A program made the translations under genes and the position numbers. The notes below the pieces were generated by a model. That model was given only the letters and a program-made list of their open reading frames with translations, ran no database searches and was not told where the DNA came from. A stretch of DNA of 64,000 nucleotides from assembly GCF_016742955.1 (NCBI RefSeq), contig NZ_JABBYC010000001.1, forward strand, positions 451,386 to 515,385, written 5' to 3'. Source of the DNA: Myceligenerans indicum (GTDB lineage: Bacteria; Actinomycetota; Actinomycetes; Actinomycetales; Cellulomonadaceae). Below are positions 45,249 through 56,068 of this stretch, one piece after another; position 1 is the stretch's first letter; every line of letters begins with the position of its first letter.

Positions 45249-45573
45249 GGGGTTGATCGTAGGGCACGACGGCGCCCCTGCCGATGCCCGGGCGCCACCC
45301 GGGTACCTCCGCCTCCGCGAGCGGGGGCACGGGCGGTACGAGCGGTCGCTCTCGTCCCGTGAGCGGCACCGGCCACCGTACGGGCCCGCCGGCGAACCGC
45401 GGGCGACCGCTCGCGGGGCCACGACCGCCGTCGGGCGGCCGAGCCCTTGCAGGCCACCGCCCGGAACCACTTGGCTCACGGTGGGAAGAGATGTGACCCG
45501 GGCCACAGGAGTCCCGGGCCCTCCGGCACCGCTCGTGGAGGTGCTGCCGGACCGAGACGCAAAGGAGCGCGAC
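45249..45573. other. Divergent control region between two symporter operons
   Basis: No gene is evident. It holds TACGAT (45256-45261) as minus-strand -10, a CRP-like palindrome at 45492, and AAAGGAG before the plus-strand DUF4212 gene. CCACTTGGCTCACGGTGG near 45470 is a further weak inverted repeat. Confidence 0.5.
45492..45507. promoter_or_regulatory. CRP/GlxR-like site
   Basis: TGTGACCCGGGCCACA is a 16-bp palindrome with one mismatch and fits the CRP consensus TGTGA-N6-TCACA at 9 of 10 fixed bases. It lies 66 bp before the DUF4212-symporter start, a position where cAMP control of carboxylate uptake is known in other bacteria. Confidence 0.5.
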
Positions 45574-45903
45574 ATGTCCGACGACGTCATGACACCGGAG
45601 GGCGGCCCGCCGCCCGGCGGTGGCGAGGCCAACGGCTGGCGGAAGGAGTACTGGCGCAAGAACCTGCGGCTCATGGTCGTGCTGCTGATCGTCTGGTTCG
45701 CCGTCTCCTTCGGCTGCGGGATCCTCTTCGTGGAGCAGCTCAACCAGGTCGTGATCGGCGGCTTCCCGCTCGGGTTCTGGTTCGCCCAGCAAGGCGCGAT
45801 CTACACGTTCATCGTGCTGATCCTCGTCTACGCCGTACGCATGGACCGGCTCGACCGGGAGTACGGCGTGCACGAACGCAACCACGACGGGGGGCTGACG
45901 TGA
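45574..45903 (+). CDS. DUF4212 symporter small subunit
   Basis: A 109-residue protein with two membrane helices and the DUF4212 pattern WRKEYWRKNLRLMVVLLIVW ... FGCGILFVEQLN ... FWFAQQGAIYTFIVLILVYA. Such proteins are the small subunit of VC_2705-type sodium:solute symporters. AAAGGAG sets the ATG and its stop overlaps the symporter GTG. Confidence 0.93.
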   Translation: MSDDVMTPEGGPPPGGGEANGWRKEYWRKNLRLMVVLLIVWFAVSFGCGILFVEQLNQVVIGGFPLGFWFAQQGAIYTFIVLILVYAVRMDRLDREYGVHERNHDGGLT

Positions 45904-47579
45904 CCGAAACGCAGATCTGGGCGCTCGTCTTCGTCGCCCTGACTTTCAGCGTCTACATCTACATCGCCTGGCGCAGCCGGGTGCGGGAGACGAGGGGCTT
46001 CTTCGTCGCCGAGCAGAACGTCCCGGCGATCGCCAACGGCGCCGCCGTCGCCGCCGACTGGATGTCCGCGGCCTCGTTCATCTCCATGGCGGGGCTCATC
46101 GCGTTCCTCGGCTCGGACGGCTCGGTCTACCTGATGGGCTGGACCGGCGGCTACGTCCTGCTGGCACTCCTGCTCGCGCCCTACCTGCGCAAGTGGGGCA
46201 AGTTCACGGTCCCGGAGTTCGTGGGCGACCGGTTCAGCGAGACCGTCCGCTCCGTGGCCGCCGTCGTCGCGATCATCGTGTCGTTCACCTACGTGGTGGG
46301 CCAGATGGCGGGCGGCGGCATCGTGTTCTCGCGGTTCCTGGAGATCCCGCAGGCCGGCGGCGTCGCCATCGCGGCGGCGGTCATCTTCACCTACGCCGTG
46401 TTCGGCGGCATGAAGGGCATCACCTGGACGCAGGTGGCGCAGTACACGGTGATGATCGTGGCCTACCTCATCCCGGCCTGGGCCGTGGCGCACACCATCA
46501 CCGGGATCCCGGTCCCGCAGGTGTCGTTCGGACGGATCCTGGAGGAGCTCAACGCGCTCCAGGCCGAGTTCGGGCTGGACCAGTACACCCAGGCCTTCAC
46601 CGCCCGGCCGCAGCTCGACGTGTTCCTCGTGACGATGGCGCTGATGATCGGTACCGCGGGCCTGCCGCACGTCATCATCCGCTTCTACACGACCAAGTCG
46701 GTGCGCGGCTCGCGCTGGTCGGCACTGTGGGCGCTGGTGTTCATCGCCCTGCTGTACACGACGGCCCCCGCCGTGGGCGCGTTCACGAAGTTCAACCTGC
46801 TCCAGGGCGTGCAGGGGCAGCCGGTCGACGCGCTCCCGCAGTGGGTGCAGAACTGGCAGGCCACGGGGCTCGTGTCGGTCTCGGAGTCGGCGGACACGAT
46901 CACCTCGATCACCAACAAGGCCACCGTCTTCGCCGACGGCGGCGCCGACCTGCTCGTGAACAACGACATCCTCGTGCTCGCCAGTCCGGAGATCGCCGGC
47001 CTGCCCGCACCGATCGTCGGGCTCGTGGCGGCCGGAGGGCTCGCCGCGGCGATGTCGACGGCCGCCGGGCTGCTGCTCGTCATCTCCTCCTCCGTCTCCC
47101 ACGACCTGTACTTCCGGTACGTGGACCACCACGCCTCGGAGGCGCGGCGTCTCGGGGTGAGCCGGATCGCGATGGGACTCGCCGTCCTGGTGGCGATCTA
47201 CTTCGGGATCAACCCGCCGGCGTTCGTGGCCCAGGTGGTCGCGTTCGCGTTCGGGCTCGCGGCCTCGACGTTCTTCCCGCTCCTGGTGCTCGGTGTCTTC
47301 TGGAAGCGGACGAACGCGGCCGGGGCGGTGTCCGGCATGCTGGCCGGGCTCGCGTTCACCGGGAGCTACATGATCCACACGCTGGAGGTGTTCGGGACCA
47401 GCGCCCACGAGTACGTGTTCGGGATCAGCCCCGAGGGCATCGGCACCCTCGGCGCCGTCGTGAACCTGGTCGTGACGATCGTGGTCTCCCTGGCCACCCG
47501 CCCGCCGTCGCACGAGGTCCAGGAGATGGTGGAGCAGATCCGCTACCCGGCGGAACGTGAGGAGGTCGGCGCGAACTGA
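45900..47579 (+). CDS. Sodium:solute symporter large subunit (VC_2705 type)
   Basis: A 559-residue SSS transporter with about 13 helices. Landmarks are RETRGFFVAEQNVPAIANGAA, ADWMSAASFISMAGLIAFLG, GGMKGITWTQVAQYTVMI, GTAGLPHVIIRFYTTKSVR and AAMSTAAGLLLVISSSVSHD. It overlaps its DUF4212 partner. Probable substrates are acetate, lactate or another small carboxylate. This is the second symporter system within 5 kb, divergent from the DUF485 type. Confidence 0.94.
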   Translation: MTETQIWALVFVALTFSVYIYIAWRSRVRETRGFFVAEQNVPAIANGAAVAADWMSAASFISMAGLIAFLGSDGSVYLMGWTGGYVLLALLLAPYLRKWGKFTVPEFVGDRFSETVRSVAAVVAIIVSFTYVVGQMAGGGIVFSRFLEIPQAGGVAIAAAVIFTYAVFGGMKGITWTQVAQYTVMIVAYLIPAWAVAHTITGIPVPQVSFGRILEELNALQAEFGLDQYTQAFTARPQLDVFLVTMALMIGTAGLPHVIIRFYTTKSVRGSRWSALWALVFIALLYTTAPAVGAFTKFNLLQGVQGQPVDALPQWVQNWQATGLVSVSESADTITSITNKATVFADGGADLLVNNDILVLASPEIAGLPAPIVGLVAAGGLAAAMSTAAGLLLVISSSVSHDLYFRYVDHHASEARRLGVSRIAMGLAVLVAIYFGINPPAFVAQVVAFAFGLAASTFFPLLVLGVFWKRTNAAGAVSGMLAGLAFTGSYMIHTLEVFGTSAHEYVFGISPEGIGTLGAVVNLVVTIVVSLATRPPSHEVQEMVEQIRYPAEREEVGAN

Positions 47580-47706
47580 CGCACGGCCGGGCGGTCGGCG
47601 CCCCTGTCGCCTGCCGCCCGGCCGTCGGCTCCCCGGATGCGGGTGGCCCGGGCGCCCGGCCACGGTGATCGTCCGGTCGCCGCGGCCGGGCGTCTAGGGT
47701 TTCCCC

Positions 47707-49416
<1,710 letters not shown>

Positions 49417-49473
49417 GCACGCCCCCCTGCGGACAGCCACCCCCGCCACGTGACGGCCGGGTCGGCCGTGGAG

Positions 49474-50190
49474 CTACGGGACGGCGGTGTCGTGGTGGCG
49501 GCCCAGGTGGGCGCGGATCGTGGTGGCGAGGTCGCGCAGGTCGTTGTCCGCGCGGTCCACGGCCGTCTGGTCCAGCGTGACGCCGAGCAGGTAACGGCCA
49601 GAGCCGTGGTGCACCTCGACGACGAAGACGGCGCCCTTCTCCACGTCGAGCACCACGCGCAGCACCCTGCCGGAGTCGAGCTGGACGAAGTCGTCGTCCA
49701 GCAGCTCCACCAGGGCGCGCAGCCCTTCGCCGTAGCGCTCGTAGACGCGGCGGTGCTGGTCGGAGTCGGCGAGGCCGAGGAGGGGCGCGAGGGCGGGGTC
49801 GTCGAGCACGTCGACCCGGAAGATCCCCTTGCCGCGCGTGTGGTACTGCAGGTAGTGCAGGGTGTCCGGGGCGAGGCGGGTCGTGCAGAGCGCGACCACG
49901 CCGTCGGTCTCAGGGCCGTAGGGCCGCAGCACGTGGTGGGAGACGTGAGCGGTGCGGGTCGCGATGTCGCGGGCGGCCCGTGCCTGGGCCCGCCGGGCAC
50001 GAAGATGGCTGAGCTGGTCGACGCCGAACAGCAGCGCGCTGAGCGCGCCCAGCACCCCGACGAACAGCGCCCCGCGGCGCAGGCTGAAGGTCTCGTCCAG
50101 CAATGACGCCATGCCGAGCTCCACCAGGAACGGGAGCAGCAGCGAACCGCCCAGGCCGGTGGCGATCTTGCCCGCGAGCTTCGTCTGCAT
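49474..50190 (-). CDS. Hypothetical membrane-anchored protein, 238 aa
   Basis: I do not recognise this protein. Two hydrophobic segments occupy the N-terminal 60 residues (GLGGSLLLPFLVELGMASLL and GALFVGVLGALSALLFGV). A basic helix (HLRARRAQARAARDI) and a mixed alpha/beta soluble domain follow with VVALCTTRLAPDTL, LDDDFVQLDSGRVLRVVLDVEKGAVFVVEVH. GGGGAGG lies just before the ATG. It is transcribed toward the ABC-F gene, next to a NUDIX-like gene on the same strand. Confidence 0.7.
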   Translation of the reverse strand: MQTKLAGKIATGLGGSLLLPFLVELGMASLLDETFSLRRGALFVGVLGALSALLFGVDQLSHLRARRAQARAARDIATRTAHVSHHVLRPYGPETDGVVALCTTRLAPDTLHYLQYHTRGKGIFRVDVLDDPALAPLLGLADSDQHRRVYERYGEGLRALVELLDDDFVQLDSGRVLRVVLDVEKGAVFVVEVHHGSGRYLLGVTLDQTAVDRADNDLRDLATTIRAHLGRHHDTAVP

Positions 50191-50280
50191 GGGCCTCCCC
50201 GTTCGCGGGTGCCCCGGGTGGCACCTGAGAAGTTATACCTCATCAGGGGCATCTCGGGCGGTGGTGGCGCCGCGGGACCC

Positions 50281-50850
50281 TCAGCCCAGGCGGCCCACGT
50301 GCGCCATCGCCTGCCGCACGAGCGTGCCCTGACCGTTCATCATCTCGGCCAGCACGGTGTCGGCGCAGGCCTCCTCCGGGGTCATCCAGGCGAGGTCGAG
50401 GGCGTTCTGCTGCGGCCGGCAGTCGCCCGTCACCGGCACCACGTACGCGAGGGAGATCGCGTGCTGACGCGGGTCGTGGAAGGAGGTGATCCCCGGGGTG
50501 GGGAAGTACTCGGCCACCGTGAACGGCTGCGGGGACGGCGGCACCTGGGGCAGGGCGACCGGGCCGAGATCCTTCTCGATGTGGCGCAGCAGGGCGTCCC
50601 GCACCCGCTCGTGGTACATGACGCGGCCGGACACGAGCGCGCGGGTGATGGCGCCCTGCGTGTCGACGCGCAGCAGCAGGCCGACGGCGACGACGTCCCC
50701 CGAGTCGTCGACCCGGACCGGCACGGCGTCCACGTAGACCAGCGGAAGCTGTGCGCGCACGACCGCCAGGTCCTCCTCCGTGAGCCAGCCGGAGGTCTGG
50801 GAGTTGTCGCGGTAGAAGTCGTCGGCGGGGTAGTCCGCGGTGTCGGTCAC
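50281..50850 (-). CDS. DUF4916 / NUDIX-like protein
   Basis: The 189-residue protein resembles the actinobacterial DUF4916 NUDIX-fold family: NSQTSGWLTEEDLAVVRAQLPLVYVDAVPVR, TRALVSGRVMYHERVRDALLRHIEKDLG, and AISLAYVVPVTGDC. The classical Nudix box GX5EX7REUXEEXGU is not intact, so pyrophosphatase activity is doubtful. The GTG start has TAGAAA 6 bases upstream, a weak leaderless pattern. Confidence 0.8.
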   Translation of the reverse strand: MTDTADYPADDFYRDNSQTSGWLTEEDLAVVRAQLPLVYVDAVPVRVDDSGDVVAVGLLLRVDTQGAITRALVSGRVMYHERVRDALLRHIEKDLGPVALPQVPPSPQPFTVAEYFPTPGITSFHDPRQHAISLAYVVPVTGDCRPQQNALDLAWMTPEEACADTVLAEMMNGQGTLVRQAMAHVGRLG

Positions 50851-51048
50851 GAACCTTTTCTACCAGGATCAGGTGCATGAGGCCGGAAATGCGGTAGTCC
50901 GCGGAACGGCGGCCGCCACCGCGATGTGCCGAGGCCAGGTCCGGGCTGCGCGCCCGGCCGCCTCACCGGCGGCGGCATCGAGCGCCTTCCGGCACCTGGC
51001 CACGGCTGCTTCCCGCTCACCCGCACCGGACCCCGTGCCGTGCCGGGC

Positions 51049-51813
51049 TCACCCGATGTCGTCCGCACCGCGAGCCGCCGCACCGGCAGGGCCCAGCAGC
51101 GCGCGGCGCAGACCGGGTGTGGCCCGGATGCCTCCCGCCCGGTCGACGGCCAGGACGTCGACGTCCCAGCGGCCGCTGAGGTCGTCGAGCACGGCAGGTC
51201 CTCCGGCGACGACGGCGGTGGCGAGGACATCTGCCGTGACGATGTCCGCCGCGACCACACTCGCCTGGACGAAGGCGGCGGGTGTCAGGGAACGGTCGCG
51301 CCAGATGTGGTCCCCGCGCTGTGCGCTGCCGGACGTGGCCACGGCCCGCCGGTCACCGTCCAGGCCGATGGCGCACAGCAGCGCCGTCGGGTCGGCGGGG
51401 TCGGCGATGCCGACCCTTAACGGTCCGTCGTCACCGCTGGTCAGGATGTCGCCGCCGGCGTTGATCGTCCAGGCCGGGCAGCCCGAGGCGGTCAGCAGCT
51501 CCCCGGCCTGCTCGATGGCCTCCGCCTTGACGATGCCGTTCAGGTCGAGCCCGCCGCCCGGCCGGTGCGGCGTGAAGACCCCGCCGGTCGCGGCCTGCCA
51601 GTCGAGCGCCCGGGCGTAGGTGGCCCGCACCCGGGAGCCGGCGTCCGCCAGGGCCAGCCGGCCGTCGGCGACCCGGCTGAGTTCCGAGTCGGCGCGGTAC
51701 AGGCTGTACCGCTCGTCCACGGCGGTGAAGACGGTCTCGACCGGGTCCGGGGCCCACCCGTCCGGGAGATCGACGGAGACGACGGTCCCCATGGTGCGCA
51801 AGACGTGTCGCAT
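51049..51813 (-). CDS. apbE: ApbE-like FAD:protein FMN transferase
   Basis: ApbE attaches FMN from FAD to a Thr or Ser of a target protein outside the membrane. The 254-residue form lacks a signal peptide and is shorter than canonical ApbE. It keeps RTMGTVVSVDLPD, the SRVADG start, LDLNGIVKAEAIE, the NAGGDI site and the metal-binding DIVTADVLATA. The ATG shares a base with the FMN-binding gene stop, so enzyme and target are coupled. Confidence 0.92.
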   Translation of the reverse strand: MRHVLRTMGTVVSVDLPDGWAPDPVETVFTAVDERYSLYRADSELSRVADGRLALADAGSRVRATYARALDWQAATGGVFTPHRPGGGLDLNGIVKAEAIEQAGELLTASGCPAWTINAGGDILTSGDDGPLRVGIADPADPTALLCAIGLDGDRRAVATSGSAQRGDHIWRDRSLTPAAFVQASVVAADIVTADVLATAVVAGGPAVLDDLSGRWDVDVLAVDRAGGIRATPGLRRALLGPAGAAARGADDIG

Positions 51814-52346
51814 CAGAATCCTGCCTGGTCGAGCGCGGACTGCAGCGACTGCAGGTATCCCGCGCTGGTGTACGTGGCGCCGCTGACGTGCGAGACGTTC
51901 GCCGACTGCGAGTCCAGCACCTCCTGGCGCAGGATCGGGGCGGCGTAGTTGCTGATCTGGACGGACTTGCCGTCCCTGTCGGTCAGCTGCACGGCGGCGA
52001 CATCGGTGATCTCCCCGCCGGAGATGGTCACCGCGACCTGCACCGGGCCGAAGCCGGTGTTGACGCTGCTCCCGGTGTAGGTGCCGTCGGAGGCTCCACC
52101 GTTGCTGTCGGTGGTGCTGCCGTCGGCCGTGCTGCCGCTGCTGCCGCCTGTCGTGCTCCCGGTGCTCTCACCGGAGGTCTGCGATCCGCTCACCGATCCG
52201 GTGGCGAGAGAGCTGGTTCCCGTGTCGTTGCCGGCCAGGGACATCGTGGCGGGCTGGCTCACGAGCACGGTGTCACCCACCTGCCATCCCATGACGAGGA
52301 TCGCGGTCGAGGCGAAGAGGCTTCCGAGGACGGCGCGAGTTCTCAC
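51813..52346 (-). CDS. FMN-binding domain protein, probable ApbE target
   Basis: The 177-residue protein has one N-terminal membrane helix or signal (about 5-24), a Ser/Thr/Gly-rich spacer (about 38-85) suited to cross the cell wall, and a C-terminal FMN_bind domain (GFGPVQVAVTISGGEITDV ... HVSGATYTS). The Thr of SGAT is the expected site of covalent FMN. It overlaps the reductase gene by 4 bases. It likely carries electrons from that membrane protein outward. Confidence 0.92.
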   Translation of the reverse strand: MRTRAVLGSLFASTAILVMGWQVGDTVLVSQPATMSLAGNDTGTSSLATGSVSGSQTSGESTGSTTGGSSGSTADGSTTDSNGGASDGTYTGSSVNTGFGPVQVAVTISGGEITDVAAVQLTDRDGKSVQISNYAAPILRQEVLDSQSANVSHVSGATYTSAGYLQSLQSALDQAGF

Positions 52347-53764
52347 CAGTCGAACCTTTCTGCGTGGATCTGATGGTCAGGGAGGCCCAGGGCCTTGGCG
52401 TCGTGCTCCACGAGATCGAGCCAGGCCGTGGGGCCGCACAGGTAGAGATCGGATCGGGCGAGGTCGGGGAAGACGGAGGCGAGCGTGACACCGCGGCGCG
52501 CGTCGTCGGCGGGCATCCAGCCCGGCCCGCGGGCCGCGCGGTGGCCGACCATGACGTAGCAGGTGATTCCCTTCGCCGCCGCGATGTCGTAGATCTCGTC
52601 CCAGAGGTAGGTCTCCTCGGGGGTGCTCGCGCGCAGCAGGACGGTGGCCTCGCCCGGGGCGAGCCGTGCGTGCTCGAGCAGGGCCCGCACCGGGGTGATC
52701 CCGATGCCGGCCGCGGCGATCGCCAGCCTGGGAGCGGTACGTGCCGCTCCGGAGAACAGGCCGTACGGTCCCTCGAAGGAGACCTTCGTGCCGACGGGCA
52801 CGGCGCTGATGCGGCCGCTTCCCGCGCCCAGCTCGCGAACCGTGATGCGTGCCGAGCCGGCGGTGGGAACCGCGGAGAGGGAGATCGGGTGGGAATGCCA
52901 CCAGGTCCGCCCGGTCCAGAACCGCCAGATGAAGAACTGTCCGCCGGATGCCCCGAGCTTGTGCAGGTCCCGGCCGGTCAGCTCGATCGACGTGACCCCG
53001 GGAGCGATCGTGCGCACGCCCGACACCGTGATCCGGTGACGCAGGCTCGACACGACCGGCTCGACGAAGCGGAACGTGGCGATCGCGCCGAACGCGAGCA
53101 CGTACAGGCCGATCCAGTAGACGCGCTGCGCCGTGCCCTCGGCGAGCACGCCGCCGACGCTGAGCTGGTGCGGCAGGGCGACGGCGACCGCGACGTAGCT
53201 GAGCAGGTGCACGAGGTGCCACCCCTCGTAGCTGAACCGCCGCCGGACGGCTACGAGCGAGGTCACCACGACGGCGATCAGGAGACCGGTGCCTCCGAAC
53301 GCCAGCGGCATGTCGGGCAGTGCCCACATGGGCCCGATCTCCGCGATCGGGTTGATCCCCGCACTCATGCCGTACCCGGTGAGCAGCAGCGCGCCGTGCC
53401 CCAGCAGCAGGTAGAGGGCCGGCTTTCCCAGGGAACGATGCACCGCGATGGCCCGGTCGTGGCCGATCGTCCTGTCGATCAGCGGGATCCGTGCCGCGAG
53501 GACGAGCATCACGAGGATGAAGTCGGTGCCGACGAGTCCCGCGACGATGCCGAGGCTCGTGACGATCTGGGCCGCGCTCGTGAACTGGGCCGCCCCGCCG
53601 GAGGCGAGGAACAGTGCCACCGCGGCGGCGGCAGACGCCCACAGCAGGGTCACCAGCAGGTCCGCGCGGAGCGCCCGGCGGGCGTAGGAGCGCCGGTGAT
53701 TCACTCGTGGCGGTGGCGCGAGTGACGGGGATGCCATCGGTCGGGCCTGGGTGCTCGTGGTCAT
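52343..53764 (-). CDS. Ferric-reductase-like transmembrane flavoprotein with FAD/NAD domains
   Basis: The 473-residue protein has about six membrane helices with His residues in HRSLGKPALYLLLGHGALL and WHLVHLLSYVAVAVALPHQ that can bind two b hemes. A ferredoxin-reductase-like module follows with HSHPISLSAVP (FAD), FEGPYGLF, AAAGIGITPVRALLEH (NAD(P)H) and LYLCGPTAW. It should move electrons from NAD(P)H across the membrane to the FMN-binding protein encoded next. The ATG has no clear ribosome binding site. Confidence 0.93.
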   Translation of the reverse strand: MTTSTQARPMASPSLAPPPRVNHRRSYARRALRADLLVTLLWASAAAAVALFLASGGAAQFTSAAQIVTSLGIVAGLVGTDFILVMLVLAARIPLIDRTIGHDRAIAVHRSLGKPALYLLLGHGALLLTGYGMSAGINPIAEIGPMWALPDMPLAFGGTGLLIAVVVTSLVAVRRRFSYEGWHLVHLLSYVAVAVALPHQLSVGGVLAEGTAQRVYWIGLYVLAFGAIATFRFVEPVVSSLRHRITVSGVRTIAPGVTSIELTGRDLHKLGASGGQFFIWRFWTGRTWWHSHPISLSAVPTAGSARITVRELGAGSGRISAVPVGTKVSFEGPYGLFSGAARTAPRLAIAAAGIGITPVRALLEHARLAPGEATVLLRASTPEETYLWDEIYDIAAAKGITCYVMVGHRAARGPGWMPADDARRGVTLASVFPDLARSDLYLCGPTAWLDLVEHDAKALGLPDHQIHAERFDW

Positions 53765-53794
53765 GGAACGACCGTGGCCGCCGAACTTGGAAGC

Positions 53795-53817
53795 TCCCTA
53801 GGAACGGGATATCCCTA
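53795..53817. promoter_or_regulatory. Repeat elements upstream of the reductase gene
   Basis: TCCCTA occurs twice (53795 and 53812), and GGGATATCCC (53806-53815) is a perfect palindrome between the kinase stop and the reductase start. The adjacent OmpR-type regulator may bind here, but the 17-bp spacing is not the usual 10-11. Confidence 0.3.
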
Positions 53818-53829
53818 CGGTGAGAGCTC

Positions 53830-55197
53830 TCACATCTTCGGGACCAGCACCTTCGGGACCGACACCGTCACCTCCAGGCCCGGATGGGTGTTGCGCGCCC
53901 GGGCCTGCCCGCCGGCGGCGTCCGCGACGGCCTGGACGAGCGCGAGCCCGAGGCCGCTCCCGCCCGATGCCGCCGTCCGGGACTCGTCGGGGCGGGAGAA
54001 CCGTTCGAAGGCGTGCTGCACGAAGTCGGGCGGCATGCCCGGACCGTCGTCCTGGACCGTCAGCGTGAGCGAGTCGGGCGCCTGGGTCAGCGCCGCCCGC
54101 ACCGCACCGCCGTCGTCGATCGCGCGGACCGCGTTGGCCAGGAGGTTGTCCGCCACCCGGCCGAGCGCCTGCGCGTCGAGCCGGTAGCTGGCCGACCTGT
54201 TCTCGACGTGCACCTCGAAGGTGATGTCGGCGGACTTCGCGAGCCCCAGCATCCGGGCTCGGTCGATACTGCCGGTGAACTCCTCGACGAGGTCCCCGGC
54301 CGTGGAGGAGCCCACGGCGTCGCGCGACTCGAGCCGGCTCAGCTCCAGGAGGTTGGACGCGAGCGAGGCGAGCCGCTCGACGGACACCTCGGCGGCCCGC
54401 ACCTGAGCCGCCAGCGCGGCGGCGTCCCCGAAGTCGCGGTGGGCCAGTTCCAGTTGGGTCTTCAGCGCGGCGAGCGGCGTGCGCAGCTCGTGCGCGGTGT
54501 CGGAGACCATCCGCTTCTCCCGGTCCGCGGTGGCCCGGACCCGGGCGAGGAAGGTGTTGAGCGTCGTGGCGAGTGCCGCGAGCTCGTCCTGGGCGGGGCC
54601 CACCGGAAGGGTGCCGTCGCCCGCGCCGCCGAGCGCCTCCGCGCGGCGGCGCATCGCCGTGACGGGCCGTAGCGCCACGCTGGTGAGCACCCAGGAGGCG
54701 ACGGCGAAGCAGAGCAGCAGGAGCAGGCTGCCCACCAGGAGCAGGCGGTCGAGCCCTTCCAGCGCGAGCTTGCTCGCCGCCGTGCTGCGGGCCGCCCACA
54801 GCGTCCACCCGCCGTCGCCGGTCGTGACCACGCGCCCCACGACGACGTAGGACCGGTCCTCGTCGTCGGTCATCGTGAAGTTCCCGTCCGTCGCGTCGTG
54901 GTGCTCCACCTCGCGCGCCACGTCGTGCGGCAGGGTGTTCACCTCCAGCTGCCCGGCGGGAGAGCGGACGGAGACGAGGACCCCGGTCCCCGGGTCGTCC
55001 TGGATCTCGTCCTGATGGGTGGCGATCTCGGCCGCGAAGGGCGTGAGGTCGCTCCGGGCGAGGGACACGTCCGCGTGGGTGAGCACCGCCCCGACCCGCA
55101 GGTGCACCACCACCAGCGCCACACCGAGCAGCGCCGCCGCGACGACGCTGCTGCCGAGGGTGATCCGCGCCCGGACCGAGAGCCGCGAGAACATCAT
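53830..55197 (-). CDS. Two-component sensor histidine kinase
   Basis: The 455-residue kinase has two membrane helices (about 13-34 and 160-180) around a 120-residue extracytoplasmic sensor, a HAMP-like region, the phospho-acceptor His in SDTAHELRTPLAAL, and an ATPase domain with DNLLANAVRAI, DDGPGMPP and GGSGLGLALV. The ATG overlaps the regulator stop (ATGA). Encoded between the regulator and the reductase operon, it probably senses an external redox or metal cue. Confidence 0.94.
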   Translation of the reverse strand: MMFSRLSVRARITLGSSVVAAALLGVALVVVHLRVGAVLTHADVSLARSDLTPFAAEIATHQDEIQDDPGTGVLVSVRSPAGQLEVNTLPHDVAREVEHHDATDGNFTMTDDEDRSYVVVGRVVTTGDGGWTLWAARSTAASKLALEGLDRLLLVGSLLLLLCFAVASWVLTSVALRPVTAMRRRAEALGGAGDGTLPVGPAQDELAALATTLNTFLARVRATADREKRMVSDTAHELRTPLAALKTQLELAHRDFGDAAALAAQVRAAEVSVERLASLASNLLELSRLESRDAVGSSTAGDLVEEFTGSIDRARMLGLAKSADITFEVHVENRSASYRLDAQALGRVADNLLANAVRAIDDGGAVRAALTQAPDSLTLTVQDDGPGMPPDFVQHAFERFSRPDESRTAASGGSGLGLALVQAVADAAGGQARARNTHPGLEVTVSVPKVLVPKM

Positions 55198-55871
55198 CGG
55201 TCGGCCGTCAGCTTGTAGCCGACTCCCCGGACGGTGGAGATCGACACCCCCGAGGCGGTGGGCGCCAGCTTGCGCCGCAGATAGCTGACGTACTGGTCGA
55301 CGATGTTCGCGTCGATGTCCACGGCGGTTCCCCACACCTCCTGGAGGATCTCGTGTCTGGTCAGCGGCTCTCCCGCCCGCATGGCGAGCATCCACAGCAG
55401 GGAGAACTCCTTCGCGCTCAGCGGCACGGCCCTGCCCTCCGACGTCGCCCGGACCGTCGGGGCGTCCAGGGCCAGCCCACCGACGTGGAGCGTGGTGCGG
55501 GCCGCCGTGGCGTCGCGGCGGACCAGCGCCCGGATCCGTGCGGCGAACTCGGTGAAGGCGAAGGGCTTGGTGAGATAGTCGTCGGCGCCGGAGTCCAGGC
55601 CTCGCACGCGGTCCTCGACGGCGTCGCGGGCGGTGAGCAGCAGGACCGGCAGGCGGCTTCCCCGGGCACGCAGATGGCGGCAGATCTCGAAGCCGGACAT
55701 CGCCGGGAGCATGACGTCGATCGCGGCCGCGGCGAAGTCGCCCTGCCCGACGGCGATCAGCGCGTCGTTGCCGTTGTCCACGAGCGTCACCGCGTAACCC
55801 TCGTCCTCCAGCCCGCGCCGCACGAGAGCGCCCATCGCCTCATCGTCTTCCACCACGAGGATCTTCGTCAT
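55194..55871 (-). CDS. OmpR/PhoB-type response regulator
   Basis: A 225-residue regulator with a receiver domain (acidic pair EDD near 8-10, phospho-acceptor Asp52 in AIDVMLPAMSG, KPF near 100) and a winged-helix output domain (SAKEFSLLWMLAMRAGEPLTR, VDQYVSYLRRKL, TVRGVGYKL). TAGCCT 7 bases before the ATG suggests a leaderless mRNA that leads the whole kinase-reductase-FMN-ApbE operon. Confidence 0.95.
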   Translation of the reverse strand: MTKILVVEDDEAMGALVRRGLEDEGYAVTLVDNGNDALIAVGQGDFAAAAIDVMLPAMSGFEICRHLRARGSRLPVLLLTARDAVEDRVRGLDSGADDYLTKPFAFTEFAARIRALVRRDATAARTTLHVGGLALDAPTVRATSEGRAVPLSAKEFSLLWMLAMRAGEPLTRHEILQEVWGTAVDIDANIVDQYVSYLRRKLAPTASGVSISTVRGVGYKLTADR

Positions 55872-56068
55872 GAGGATCAGGCTACGCACGCGGGCGGGAT
55901 CTGCGCGGACGGCCCCGGCCCGGCGGGGGCGTCGCGGCGGCACCTGCGTGGCGGCCCCGGCGGTACCGGGGTGGCAGCCCCGGCGAGGCAGCCCGGACGG
56001 TACCGGCGTGGCGACCACGACGCCGCGGCGACCGCGGACGGCGCGCCGATGAGTTTTGCCTCCGTGTC

